A stretch of 45,864 nt of DNA from an uncultured Acidobacteriaceae bacterium (GTDB lineage Bacteria; Acidobacteriota; Terriglobia; Terriglobales; Acidobacteriaceae). The notes beneath the pieces are model-generated. The model saw only the letters and a list, made by a program, of their open reading frames with translations. It was not told the DNA's origin and did no database searches. The first letter of the stretch is position 1. Each line of letters begins with the position of its first letter. Positions 21,635 to 30,265 of the stretch are shown in pieces. The translations under genes and the position numbers were made by a program. Where the stretch lies: assembly GCA_903828675.1 (NCBI GenBank), contig CAIKND010000049.1, positions 1 to 45,864 of the forward strand, read 5' to 3'.

Positions 21635-22390
21635 TTGAGGGTGCAATTGGAAGTGCGCGGAAAGGTATTGATTTTTGTGACTGCGGCTGCGGCGCTGCTG
21701 GCTCCGGCCACGCGAGCAGCCGAGCGCATAACCCTGCGCAACGGCTTCGAGATGCAGTGCAACCACCATGCCCAGGTAAAGGGCCGGGTGCGTCTGTACC
21801 TGAGCTCGGAGGAAGACAACTACGCTGAGTTCGCCCCAGGAGAAATTGTCCAGATTGAGCAGGTTCCAGATCCCCCTCCGCCTCCGACCTCCGCTGAAAG
21901 GGTGCTCGCCGTCGCTTCACCGGCTAATCCTGACGCGAAGCTCTCGCCAGCGGATCTAGGCGAGATACTCAACAAAGCCAGCCATGAGCACAATGTGGAT
22001 GTCGATTTGCTGGCCAGCGTGGTGAAAGCTGAGAGCGGCGGCAATGCCCGCGCAGTAAGCCGAGCCGGAGCGCGCGGCCTGATGCAACTGATGCCGGGGA
22101 CTGCCGGAGAGCTGGGCGTCGAGGACAGCTTCAAGCCGGAACAGAATGTGCGCGGCGGCACAGCTTATCTGGACGAACTGCTCATCCGATACCATGACAA
22201 TATTGCCAAGGCGCTGGCGGCCTACAATGCGGGGCCGGGAGCCGTGGACAAGTACAACGGCATTCCGCCTTATCACGAGACGCGGGCCTACGTGGCGCGC
22301 GTGATCCACGAGTTCAACCGCCGTGTGCTGGCGCGCGAGGCGCAGGCCCGACGCTCGGTAGCGTCCGTCAGTGTCCCCCTGAAACCATAA
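21635..22390 (+). CDS. Lytic transglycosylase, SLT domain
   Basis: This 251-residue protein (TTG 21635 or GTG 21641) has an N-terminal signal peptide (VLIFVTAAAALLAPATRAAE) and a short beta-rich region with a proline linker (VPDPPPPPTS). An SLT goose-lysozyme-like domain spans about 105-225: the catalytic Glu lies in VVKAESGGN, followed by GARGLMQLMPGTA, NVRGGTAYL and ALAAYNAGPGAV. Such enzymes cleave peptidoglycan to 1,6-anhydro-muropeptides in the periplasm. These products feed the NagZ, AnmK and MurQ steps encoded elsewhere in this window. Confidence 0.92.
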   Translation: MRVQLEVRGKVLIFVTAAAALLAPATRAAERITLRNGFEMQCNHHAQVKGRVRLYLSSEEDNYAEFAPGEIVQIEQVPDPPPPPTSAERVLAVASPANPDAKLSPADLGEILNKASHEHNVDVDLLASVVKAESGGNARAVSRAGARGLMQLMPGTAGELGVEDSFKPEQNVRGGTAYLDELLIRYHDNIAKALAAYNAGPGAVDKYNGIPPYHETRAYVARVIHEFNRRVLAREAQARRSVASVSVPLKP

Positions 22391-22465
22391 ATACACGCTG
22401 GTATTATGTCCCCGTGCGCGGATGAGAACATAGACATATCTTCATAGCCGCGGAACGGAGAACGC

Positions 22466-23524
22466 TTGAAAAAGAATCAATTGATTCTGGGCCTGGTGGT
22501 GCTTGTGGCGCTGGTGGCCCTGGCGATGTACGAACAGCACCTGCATCCCTTCAACTGGCAGATGTTCCTGGAAAAGTTTCAGCAGGCCAACTTGAAAGAG
22601 ATTGGCATCGGGGTCGGCTGCATATATCTTGCTTATGCTTTTCGGGCCGCGCGATGGGCCTTACTGCTACGGCCCAACAAGAAAGTGCCGCTGTTTTCGC
22701 TGCTTGGGACGCAGGTGATCGGCTTCACGGCGGTGGCACTCATTGGCCGTATTGCCGACTTGGTCCGGCCCTATCTTGTGGCCAGAAAGACGAATCTGCC
22801 GCTCAGCACGCAGATTGCCGTCTACATTGTCGAGCGGCTCTTCGACGCCGGGTCGATGGCGTTGATGTTTTCCTCTGCAATTCTTCTGGCTCCACCCGGA
22901 AGCCTGCCCAACCCCGATACCTTCAGGAAGTTTGGCTTTGGTGGGCTTGCGGCCACACTGCTGGGCGCATTGTTCCTGGCTGCGGTGCGGTTGGCCGGAG
23001 GTATTGTGGCATCGTTCCTTGAGCGCGCGTTTGGGCTGGTCTCCAAGCGCCTGGGCCAAGCGGTTGCCAATAAGATTCGCACCTTCCGCACCGGCCTGGA
23101 CACGCTGCGCACTCCCGCCGATTTTGCCATCACGCTGGGGCTTTCGCTGGCGATGTGGGCGCTGATTACGCTGGCCTATCTGGAAGGGACGCTGGCTTTT
23201 GTCACAGGACCGGAGCGCGCATCGATCACTCTCGCGAAGTGCATGGTGCTGATGGTCGGCAGCGGCGTGGCAAGTATCGTCCAGTTGCCGGTTATCGGCT
23301 GGTTTACTCAGATTGCCGCAGTAGCCGTGGCCTTGAGGGGACTGTTCAACATGGCGCCAGAGACGGCTACAGCCTGCGCTGCCACGCTTCTGGGGATGAC
23401 CTTCCTCAGCATTGTGCCCGTGGGTCTGGCCTGGGCGCAGTTTAACCATGTGGACCTGCGCAAAGTAACCATCGAAAGCGAACATGCCGGTGAAGACGTC
23501 ACGCTAAACGAGGCCCCGCAATAG
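22466..23524 (+). CDS. YbhN/UPF0104-family membrane protein (lysylphosphatidylglycerol-synthase-like membrane domain)
   Basis: This 352-residue protein has about eight membrane helices beginning with LILGLVVLVALVALAMY. It contains the family pattern YAFRAARWALLLRP, GRIADLVRPYLVARK and YIVERLFDAGSMALM, seen in the flippase-like domain of MprF and in YbhN proteins. The family is linked to lipid translocation; no soluble synthetase domain is present. It is convergent with the DUF502 gene, with the two stops about 60 nt apart. Confidence 0.85.
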   Translation: MKKNQLILGLVVLVALVALAMYEQHLHPFNWQMFLEKFQQANLKEIGIGVGCIYLAYAFRAARWALLLRPNKKVPLFSLLGTQVIGFTAVALIGRIADLVRPYLVARKTNLPLSTQIAVYIVERLFDAGSMALMFSSAILLAPPGSLPNPDTFRKFGFGGLAATLLGALFLAAVRLAGGIVASFLERAFGLVSKRLGQAVANKIRTFRTGLDTLRTPADFAITLGLSLAMWALITLAYLEGTLAFVTGPERASITLAKCMVLMVGSGVASIVQLPVIGWFTQIAAVAVALRGLFNMAPETATACAATLLGMTFLSIVPVGLAWAQFNHVDLRKVTIESEHAGEDVTLNEAPQ

Positions 23525-23582
23525 CCCGAGCCCTAGAGTGGCCTGCGGGGAACCTGGCCTATGGCTCTTACCAGAGCCTTCT

Positions 23583-24263
23583 CTAGATCGACGGAGTCGG
23601 TTCCGATTCCTCAGCGATTGCCGGCTGCGTGAATCGGATTGTTTCCGGGCCTACTGCCCCGCCCGTCATCAGCATGCTCATTGCCTGTTCCATTGTCAGG
23701 TCGGTTTCGATGACTCGCTCAATGGGAAGAACCTGAAGAAATGCCGAAGTAGGGTTGATTGCATTCGGAACCAGAACCGTCGCAAGCGTTGCGCCAGATG
23801 TTGAGTCGGTCAGGATACGGGTAAGGAATCCGATGCTCTTTTGGCCGGGGATTGGAAAGTCCACCAGGACCACGCGCTGGCTGGATTCCTTCTTGGCCAT
23901 CATGGTATCCAGAAGCTGGCGAACAGAAGTGTAGACCTTGGCCACAAAGGGCAAGCGTTCCAGAACGGCCTCGAAGAGGCTGAATGCCTGTCTCCCTATC
24001 ACCAGAGAAGTGACGCGGCCGGTTACATAGAGCACAATCAGAGTGAGTGCGATAGCCAGTACAGACTGGAGCCATGGCTCGCTTAGCCAATCCTCAGGGA
24101 AGACCGCCGCGAAAAACTGAACCACCGGCATTCCCGCCTTGGCAAGCGCGCCAAACAGAAAGCTGAAGATCAGCCAGGTGACAAACAGGGGGCCGATGGT
24201 GAGAATGCCTGCCAGGATATTGCTTTGCAGGCTGCGCAGTGTACGTGCGAGAACTGGTTTCAC
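23583..24263 (-). CDS. DUF502 family membrane protein
   Basis: I choose GTG 24263 (VKPVLARTLRSLQ), which has AGGAGAGG just upstream. The ORF extends to 24350, but the added residues are not membrane-protein-like. The 226-residue product has two membrane helices (NILAGILTIGPLFVTWLIFSF is the first, broken here: ILAGILTIGPLFVTW; the second is QSVLAIALTLIVLYVTG). The conserved DUF502 features are LPFVAKVYTSVRQLLDTM, VVLVDFPIPGQKSIGF and the LVPNAINPTSAFLQ region. The function is unknown. Confidence 0.85.
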   Translation of the reverse strand: MKPVLARTLRSLQSNILAGILTIGPLFVTWLIFSFLFGALAKAGMPVVQFFAAVFPEDWLSEPWLQSVLAIALTLIVLYVTGRVTSLVIGRQAFSLFEAVLERLPFVAKVYTSVRQLLDTMMAKKESSQRVVLVDFPIPGQKSIGFLTRILTDSTSGATLATVLVPNAINPTSAFLQVLPIERVIETDLTMEQAMSMLMTGGAVGPETIRFTQPAIAEESEPTPSI

Positions 24264-24442
24264 ACACCTCTCCTGGATATGAGGATACGGTACGAGGCTT
24301 CCCGCTGCGGGAATGCAGGCAGGCCGGCAACAGCCTTCCGGCTCCATCATTTGAATAGAAAAAGTGGGCAGCGGTTCCTATGCGATGCGAAAATCCTTTA
24401 TATATGGGGATTGCCTTCTATAGTGGATGAAGAAGGAAGTCC

Positions 24443-25102
24443 ATGAACGATTCAATGAACTTTGACTTGGACGATCAAAGCCGCCGCCCGCAGAACGCGG
24501 AGCCAACTCGCCCGCGCGCCGTTGGTTCCCCACTGCCCATGGGAGGCGGAGGGCGCGCTCAGCTCTCGCAGGCCCAGGGCAATTTGAAGCAGTTCACGGC
24601 TGCGCCTCCGCCGGGACGAATGCTTGCCAACCAGCCTGAAACGGCCACTTCTGAAGATGCGACTTCATCGAGCCTTCAGCGCGCAATGAGCGCCTTGCGG
24701 CTGGCTCTACCGTTCGTACAGAGGATATTGCCCCTGCTTGACGGCAACATTGCCACAACGGTCTCCAACATCCTCACGCCGCACCATCACGCGGCCCCGC
24801 CGGCTGCTCCAGCCGATTTGGCACCCATCGAGGATGGTCTGGCGGAGCTACAGGTGCAGCATCGCGATCTGCGCGACCAGGTGATTGAACAGAACACCTC
24901 TTTGAAACGGGTGGAAGATCAGTTGGACATGGTCCGTGAAGCCACTGACCGCAATACCCTCGAGCAGCAGGAGTTGCTTGAAGACCTGAAGACCGTTGGC
25001 AGCAAGATCAACGTTATTGCGCTGATCGCATTGGGGTTACTGGCTATTTCTGTCCTTTTAAACTTGGTCTTGTACCTGCACATCCAGCGCGTTTTGCCTT
25101 AG
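24443..25102 (+). CDS. Tail-anchored coiled-coil protein of unknown function
   Basis: ATG 24443 has AAGGAAG upstream. The 219-residue product has a low-complexity, proline-rich N-terminus and a short helical part (LQRAMSALRLALPFVQRILP). A histidine/proline linker and a predicted coiled coil (about 125-185: LAELQVQHRDLRDQVIEQNT and onward) follow. A single C-terminal membrane helix (VIALIALGLLAISVLLNLVLYL) leaves a short tail. It would be anchored at its C-terminus with the coiled coil in the cytoplasm. I recognise no family. It is divergent from the DUF502 gene. Confidence 0.65.
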   Translation: MNDSMNFDLDDQSRRPQNAEPTRPRAVGSPLPMGGGGRAQLSQAQGNLKQFTAAPPPGRMLANQPETATSEDATSSSLQRAMSALRLALPFVQRILPLLDGNIATTVSNILTPHHHAAPPAAPADLAPIEDGLAELQVQHRDLRDQVIEQNTSLKRVEDQLDMVREATDRNTLEQQELLEDLKTVGSKINVIALIALGLLAISVLLNLVLYLHIQRVLP

Positions 25103-25156
25103 ACCAAGTCCTGCCAGGACGCGGTATTCGCGCAATTGGCATGCCCCAAGCCGTTC

Positions 25157-25178
25157 GGGCGTGATGAGCATCACGCCC
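25157..25178. promoter_or_regulatory. Perfect 10-bp inverted repeat, possible CRP/FNR-type operator
   Basis: GGGCGTGATG and CATCACGCCC face each other across two bases. The core is GTGA-N6-TCAC, the spacing of CRP/FNR-family sites (consensus TGTGA-N6-TCACA). Its centre lies about 108 bp before the start site predicted from the -10/-35 pair at 25242-25269. It could instead be a hairpin ending the upstream gene, but no T-run follows. Confidence 0.45.
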
Positions 25179-25241
25179 ATCTGAAGCACTCGTGCCTTGC
25201 GCGTGAAGAGTTCTGACGGTCGCTAGTGGTCGGTATTTATA

Positions 25242-25269
25242 TTGTCAACGCCTCTGTTGCTTATATAAA
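25242..25269 (+). promoter_or_regulatory. Sigma70-type promoter candidate for the GvpL/F gene
   Basis: TTGTCA (25242-25247) and TATAAA (25264-25269) are separated by 16 nt, each matching five of six consensus bases. They lie in the most AT-rich part of the local intergenic region and point toward the GvpL/F gene. Confidence 0.5.
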
Positions 25270-25478
25270 GGTCATTTTGTCCAATATTGCTCACTTTTGC
25301 AAGGATTGTGACGGCGGATGTTGCCAGTCGTATTTTTGGAAGGCTAGTATTCGTCCTAGCTGATTGGGGCGCATTACCGGCCCAGCCTTCATGCCACTAT
25401 GTATGCAGTTGTTCCCAAGTTCACAGAGCTTCACCAACGAGCTGCGCTGACCGGCGCAAGCGAACGGAGTGTCTCGTC

Positions 25479-26303
25479 ATGGCATGGTATGCCTACTGCA
25501 TCGGTGAAAAACAAGCATTTCCTGAATTGGCCCGTCACCGCAAACCAGTTCCAATGGAATCTGTCGTTGGAGTAAGCGGTAATCAGGTCTTTCTCTACCC
25601 AGCAAGTGATCTTGCCGTTGTCGTTAGTGAACACAACCCACTGGAAACCCTTAACCAGAAGTCAGGGGTTGACCATGCACGGGTGATCGCCGACTGCTTC
25701 CAGCATTCGACAGTGCTTCCTTTCCGCTTTGGAACCGTCTTTAACGACGACGAAACCCTGCGTAAATCCATCCGTTCAAATCAACGGCAGTTTCTCACCA
25801 ACATTGACAAGCTGCGCGGCAAGACCGAGATGCACCTCAAGATCTTCGTCGACGACTTCTGCGGCCGCGATCTGGAGAAACATCTGCCGGCTGAAGGCGT
25901 TGGCCGGGAATATCTGACCAGTCTGCGTGAGAACGCGGCGCGTACTCGTGAACGGCAAACACGGGCGCGTGCGGTCAGCTTCCAGATGCACAGGCTGTTT
26001 ATGCCGCTGGACGAAGAGGTTAGCTGCCGGATGACGGAGACCGGCAAGATGGTGCTGGATATCGCCCATTTGATTGACCGCAAGTACGTCGAGCGGTACC
26101 AGAACAAATTCGCCACCACCAGCGCCATGATGCGGGAGTGCCTGATGCAGCTATCTGGACCGTGGCCGCCTTATCACTTTGTTCATCGCCTCACGCGCTC
26201 GGCCCATTCGCAACCCCATCCCACGCCTGTCACTCCTCAGCCTGCCGCACCAGTTCCGACATCTGTCATCCAAATCATGGAACCGGCGACAGTATTGGCG
26301 TAA
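25479..26303 (+). CDS. Gas-vesicle protein GvpL/GvpF family, orphan
   Basis: ATG 25479 starts MAWYAYCIGE, which matches the usual GvpL/F opening. The 274-residue product carries the family landmarks VSEHNPLETL, HSTVLPFRFGTVF, LRGKTEMHLKIFVD and LSGPWPPYHFV. GvpL/F proteins are minor or assembly components of gas vesicles. No gvpA shell gene, gvpN ATPase or other gas-vesicle gene is present in the 45 kb around it. The C-terminus adds a proline-rich tail of about 35 residues. An orphan member may have been recruited for another purpose, or its partners lie elsewhere; I cannot decide. Confidence 0.88.
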   Translation: MAWYAYCIGEKQAFPELARHRKPVPMESVVGVSGNQVFLYPASDLAVVVSEHNPLETLNQKSGVDHARVIADCFQHSTVLPFRFGTVFNDDETLRKSIRSNQRQFLTNIDKLRGKTEMHLKIFVDDFCGRDLEKHLPAEGVGREYLTSLRENAARTRERQTRARAVSFQMHRLFMPLDEEVSCRMTETGKMVLDIAHLIDRKYVERYQNKFATTSAMMRECLMQLSGPWPPYHFVHRLTRSAHSQPHPTPVTPQPAAPVPTSVIQIMEPATVLA

Positions 26304-26328
26304 AGCGATTCACACAGACTGAGATCGA

Positions 26329-26363
26329 CAAGAAAAGCCCCGGCATTGCCGGGGCTTTTCTTG
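26329..26363. terminator. Strong bidirectional terminator
   Basis: A perfect 16-bp stem (CAAGAAAAGCCCCGGC and its complement) encloses a 3-nt loop (ATT). The stem is GC-rich inside and A/T-rich at its base, so each strand ends in a T-run (CTTTTCTT). It lies between the convergent GvpL/F and inositol-phosphate synthase genes and should stop both. Confidence 0.92.
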
Positions 26364-26392
26364 TCGAAAACTGAGGTCTCGGTGCTGCGGCC

Positions 26393-27736
26393 TCAGTCGT
26401 AGTATTCAAGTCCAAGATGCGTGATCAGGGACTGGCCCATGATGTGGCGAAGGGTGTTCTTGAGCTTCATGGACTGGATGAAGATGTCGTGCTCGGGATA
26501 GAGGCCCGCAGCGGTCTGGGGCGACTTGAGATAGAAGCTGAGCCACTCCTGAATGCCGATGGAGCGCAGTTCAGGCGCGCGCTTGGCGAGATCGAGGAAC
26601 AACACCAGGTCAAGCGCAATCGGTGCGGCCAGAATCGAATCGCGGCAAAGAAAGTTCACCTTGATCTGCATCGGGTAGCCGAGCCAGCCAAAGATATCGA
26701 TATTGTCCCAGGCTTCCTTGTCGTCGCCGCGGGGTGGGTAATAGTTGATGCGAATCTTGTGGTAGATGTTCTTGTAAAGATCGGGGTAAAGCTCCGGTTG
26801 AAAGATATATTCGAGCGAACCCAGCTTGGACTCCTCTTTGGTCTTGAACGACTGCGGATCGTCCAGTACCTCTCCATCGCGGTTGCCGAGGATGTTGGTC
26901 GAGAACCAGCCGGAGACGCCCAGCAGACGCGCCTTGAAGGCCGGCGCCAGCACTGTCTTCATGAACGTTTGACCAGTCTTGAAGTCCTTGCCGCAGATAG
27001 GAGCGGCGTTCTTCTTCGAGAGATCGATCATAGCTGGAATATCGACCGTAAGATTCGGCGCGCCGTTGGCAAACGGGACCCCTTCGCTCAGCGCGGCGTA
27101 GGCATAGATTTGCGAGGGCGCGATGCCGATATCGTCAGCTTCCAGACCCTCTTCGAAGGCCTCGATGGTCTGGTGAACGGCGGTTGGCTCCAGGAAAATT
27201 TCTGTTGAGGCGGCCCAGATCATCACTACGCGGTCGACGGTCCTTTTGAAATTGCGGATGTCGGCAATAAGCTGGTCGGCCAGGTCGCGCTTGTTCTTGC
27301 CCTTCTTCACATGGGTGCCGTTCAAGCGCTTCACGTAATACTGGTCGAAGACAGCGGGCATCGGCTTAATGGTTTCAAGATAGGGCTTTAGTTGCTCCAG
27401 AGTCTTATCGTCCAACACCTTGGCGTGGGCTGCCGACTCATAGACGTTGTCCTCGAAGATATCCCAGCCGGTAAAGACCACATCCTTCAAATCGGCCAGT
27501 GGAACAAACTCCTTGATGAGCGGAGATGTGTTGTCGGTGCGCTTGCCCAGGCGAATGGTGCCCATCTGCGTAAGTGATCCAATGGGCTTGGCGAGTCCGC
27601 GTCGGACTGCCTCGACCCCGGCGATAAGCGTGGTAGCCACAGCACCGAAGCCAACTACCATCACGCCCAGTTTGCCCGTGGCGGGCGCGACATTGGATGC
27701 GGCTGTTTTGGGGCCGCCCTGCTGCTCAATTGACAT
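26393..27736 (-). CDS. ino1: Myo-inositol-1-phosphate synthase
   Basis: I choose ATG 27736 (MSIEQQ), preceded by GAGGAG. The 447-residue enzyme converts glucose-6-phosphate to inositol-1-phosphate with NAD. The NAD-binding loop is VVGFGAVATTLIAGV. Further family marks are FTGWDIFEDNVYESA, IWAASTEIF, FANGAPNLTVDIPA, CGKDFKTGQTFMKTVLAPAF, GWFSTNILGNRDGEVL and IFGWLGYPMQIKVNFLCRDS. The GKDFKTGQT lysines belong to the active site. It makes inositol for phosphoinositides or other inositol compounds. The gene is alone, and its 3' end shares the bidirectional terminator. Confidence 0.93.
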   Translation of the reverse strand: MSIEQQGGPKTAASNVAPATGKLGVMVVGFGAVATTLIAGVEAVRRGLAKPIGSLTQMGTIRLGKRTDNTSPLIKEFVPLADLKDVVFTGWDIFEDNVYESAAHAKVLDDKTLEQLKPYLETIKPMPAVFDQYYVKRLNGTHVKKGKNKRDLADQLIADIRNFKRTVDRVVMIWAASTEIFLEPTAVHQTIEAFEEGLEADDIGIAPSQIYAYAALSEGVPFANGAPNLTVDIPAMIDLSKKNAAPICGKDFKTGQTFMKTVLAPAFKARLLGVSGWFSTNILGNRDGEVLDDPQSFKTKEESKLGSLEYIFQPELYPDLYKNIYHKIRINYYPPRGDDKEAWDNIDIFGWLGYPMQIKVNFLCRDSILAAPIALDLVLFLDLAKRAPELRSIGIQEWLSFYLKSPQTAAGLYPEHDIFIQSMKLKNTLRHIMGQSLITHLGLEYYD

Positions 27737-27851
27737 GGTTTCTCCTCGCGTTGCTTTATTTTGCCGACGGATTCCCATCAGCACAAAATTGATGTGCAGT
27801 TAGACAGAACCGAATACATCCTGCGAATTTCGTCGTTCGCAGATCACGCGT

Positions 27852-28490
27852 TCAGGCCGTTCTCGCCTGCCTTCCGCGCTTGATATGCGACCAGACAAAC
27901 CAGATGATACCCGCCACCAAGGCAATCTCGACGGCGAGATGAAAGCGGTGAAATGCTTGATAGAAGCGGGGATCTGTATGCCACTTCTCTCCCAGCTTCA
28001 TTCCTGCATAGGCCAGGGCGAAACACCAGGGCCACGAGCCAACGAAAGTGTAGATGTGAAAGCGAAGCTGCGGCATCTTGGCGATTCCGGCGGGGAATGC
28101 AATAAAGGTGCGCACAACTGGCAGCAAACGTGCCAGCAATACGGTGATGGATCCGTATTTCTGAAAGAACCACGTCATGCGGTCCAGGTCATGATGGCTC
28201 ATCATGACCCATTTGCCGTAGCGCTCCACCAGTGGCCGGCCACCCTTGGCGCCAATCCAATACGCGACGACAGAGCCAAGATTGCAACCCACAGCCCCCG
28301 CAGTCGCGGCCCAGAAAAGACTGAAGCGACCCAGGTACACCAGGTATCCCGCAAAGGGCATGATGATCTCGGACGGCAACGGAATGCAGGCCGACTCGAT
28401 TCCCATCAGCGCTGCCAGGCCGACATACCCACCACTGTCGATGACGTGTGTTATGAATAGAACCAAAACGGAAATAAGTTTTTCGCTCAT
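27852..28490 (-). CDS. DedA-family membrane protein
   Basis: This 212-residue protein starts at ATG 28490 (MSEKLISVL); the ORF is open further upstream, but those residues do not belong to the family. DedA/SNARE-associated features are GIESACIPLPSEIIMPFAGYL, given as GIESACIPLPSE and IIMPFAGYL, then FQKYGSITVLLARLLPVVRTFI and FPAGIAKM with the conserved arginines, and four to five membrane segments. DedA proteins act in membrane lipid transport and envelope homeostasis. It is divergent from hemQ across about 150 nt. Confidence 0.92.
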   Translation of the reverse strand: MSEKLISVLVLFITHVIDSGGYVGLAALMGIESACIPLPSEIIMPFAGYLVYLGRFSLFWAATAGAVGCNLGSVVAYWIGAKGGRPLVERYGKWVMMSHHDLDRMTWFFQKYGSITVLLARLLPVVRTFIAFPAGIAKMPQLRFHIYTFVGSWPWCFALAYAGMKLGEKWHTDPRFYQAFHRFHLAVEIALVAGIIWFVWSHIKRGRQARTA

Positions 28491-28639
28491 GAGCGTTCCC
28501 AGTATATAGGGCTGAGGATCGCTGTTTATGCACCTTTTCGTCGATTGAGATAGAAAAGATAGTTGCACACGTATGCAATCTCAGTTTGTTAGGATGAGGA
28601 TGGTGATTGTGTTCGAGATTTGCATTTGAGGAGGTTCCC

Positions 28640-29485
28640 TTGTCTGATTTTCCCCCTGTCCCCTTGACTATTGAAGGCTCCAGCGCGCTCCATCAGTTCT
28701 TCCGCTTTGACTGGAAAGCGTGGCGCGCCACTGCGTCCGCTGAACAGGAACGCATCGCCGCGGAAGCGATTGCGGTGCTCAAAGGAATGGAACACGGCAG
28801 CCCCAAAGGGACCAGTCCTGACGCACCCATCCAGACCGCGCTCTTCTCGCAACTCGGACACAAGGGCGACCTGATCCTTGTCCACTTCCGCGAATCGCTC
28901 GAAGCCCTGAATCAGGTGGAACTGGATCTGGCACAGACCGATCTGAATGGATACCTTTCGCCTGTCCATTCGTATGTGTCGGTCGTCGAGTTGGGTCTGT
29001 ACGAGTCCAGCCGCAAGACCTATGAAGCGGCCACCGCAAAGGGGCTTGAGACGTATTCGCCGGAATGGCAGGCCGAGGTGGCTTCTACGCTCGAGCGTCA
29101 GGCTGGAGCCATGGCTCCGCGTATCTACCCATCCGTGCCCGATGCGAAGTACATCTGCTTCTACCCCATGGACCGCAAGCGAGGCGAGCAGGTCAACTGG
29201 TACACCGTCCCCTTCGCCGAGCGCCAGCGCATGATGCACGAGCACGGCATGATTGGCCGTCGCTATGCTGATCAGGTCAAGCAGATTATCTCCGGCTCGA
29301 TTGGCATGGACGATTGGGAGTGGGGCGTGGATCTGTTTGCCGAAGACCCGGTGGTTTTCAAGAAGCTGATTTACGAGATGCGGTTTGATGAAGTGAGCGC
29401 GGTGTATGCACTGTTTGGGCAGTTCTTTATCGGCGTTAGGTTGCCGATAGAGAAACTGGGCGGCTGGCTCGGCGGCAGACTCTAG
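28640..29485 (+). CDS. hemQ: Coproheme decarboxylase (chlorite-dismutase family)
   Basis: The start is TTG 28640, with GAGGAGG about 7 nt upstream; the ORF opens at 28607 but has no ribosome-binding site there. The 281-residue protein decarboxylates Fe-coproporphyrin III to heme b, the last step of the coproporphyrin-dependent pathway. The catalytic Tyr lies in YPMDRKR, where the Lys also sits, and the proximal His lies in MMHEHG. ISGSIGMDDWEWGVDLFAEDP and YEMRFDEVSAVYALFG are further landmarks. The ccsA-hemA-hemC-hemD operon lies about 800 nt beyond its stop on the other strand. Confidence 0.95.
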   Translation: MSDFPPVPLTIEGSSALHQFFRFDWKAWRATASAEQERIAAEAIAVLKGMEHGSPKGTSPDAPIQTALFSQLGHKGDLILVHFRESLEALNQVELDLAQTDLNGYLSPVHSYVSVVELGLYESSRKTYEAATAKGLETYSPEWQAEVASTLERQAGAMAPRIYPSVPDAKYICFYPMDRKRGEQVNWYTVPFAERQRMMHEHGMIGRRYADQVKQIISGSIGMDDWEWGVDLFAEDPVVFKKLIYEMRFDEVSAVYALFGQFFIGVRLPIEKLGGWLGGRL

Positions 29486-29511
29486 CTGCAGGCAGGACGA
29501 GACGAATACCC

Positions 29512-30255
29512 ATGACACCAACCAAATCGATACCAAAGACCATAGCCAAAAGTCAGAAGCCTCGCGCTCCTTCGAAGGCTTCCGGAAGGTCTTCGACCAC
29601 GAAACGCGGTGACCTCGCCCCAGAGCGCGTCACCGCCATCCTTAAAGGACTCGATGAAGCTTATCCTGACGTCGAGTGCGCTCTCAGTCACCAATCGCCA
29701 TGGGAGTTGCTGGTTGCGACAATTCTCTCTGCTCAGTGCACCGATGTCCGAGTGAATATGGTGACGCCGGAGCTGTTTCGACGCTTCCCGACCCCGGCGG
29801 CGATGGCCAAGGCGACACTTCCTGAGCTCGAAGAGCTGATCCGCACCACCGGCTTTTATCACAATAAGGCCAAATCGATTCAGGGCGCGGCCCGCAAAAT
29901 CATGGAAGAATTCGCCGGCCAGGTGCCGCAAACTCTCGGCGAGTTGATCACTATTCCTGGCGCGGCTCGCAAAACGGCGAATGTCGTTTTAGGCGTCTGC
30001 TTCGGAAAGGCCGAGGGCGTAGTGGTGGATACGCATGTCTATCGCATTGCCCGGCGGCTTGGGCTTGCCAAGGCGGAGACGGCGGAAAAGGTCGAGCGGG
30101 AGTTGATGAAGATTCTGCCCCAAAGCCGATGGATTGGGTTCTCACACCAGATCATTCACCACGGGCGACAGGTCTGCGATGCCCGCAAGCCCAAGTGCGA
30201 CTGCTGCAACCTGGAACAGCTTTGCCACGCGCCGGACAAGACCTGGCAGTCATAA
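29512..30255 (+). CDS. nth: Endonuclease III (DNA glycosylase/AP lyase)
   Basis: This 247-residue base-excision repair enzyme removes oxidised pyrimidines. A basic tail of about 38 residues (Lys/Ser/Pro rich) precedes the core. The core contains LLVATILSAQCTD, the helix-hairpin-helix IPGAARKTANVVLG with catalytic Lys154, and Asp173 in VVVDTHVYRIARRL. The [4Fe-4S] loop has the canonical spacing C-x6-C-x2-C-x5-C at the C-terminus. It follows hemQ by 26 nt and is convergent with hemD, with only 10 nt between stops. Confidence 0.95.
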   Translation: MTPTKSIPKTIAKSQKPRAPSKASGRSSTTKRGDLAPERVTAILKGLDEAYPDVECALSHQSPWELLVATILSAQCTDVRVNMVTPELFRRFPTPAAMAKATLPELEELIRTTGFYHNKAKSIQGAARKIMEEFAGQVPQTLGELITIPGAARKTANVVLGVCFGKAEGVVVDTHVYRIARRLGLAKAETAEKVERELMKILPQSRWIGFSHQIIHHGRQVCDARKPKCDCCNLEQLCHAPDKTWQS

Positions 30256-30265
30256 GCACAGCAAG

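Larger units (their letters stand above)
25103..25478. other. 376-nt intergenic region upstream of the GvpL/F gene
   Basis: There is no convincing gene; an in-frame extension of GvpL/F back to 25287 lacks coding character. The region holds a perfect palindrome (25157-25178), a promoter candidate (25242-25269) and an AT-rich block (about 25230-25310) leading to a long leader of about 200 nt before the start codon. Confidence 0.6.
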
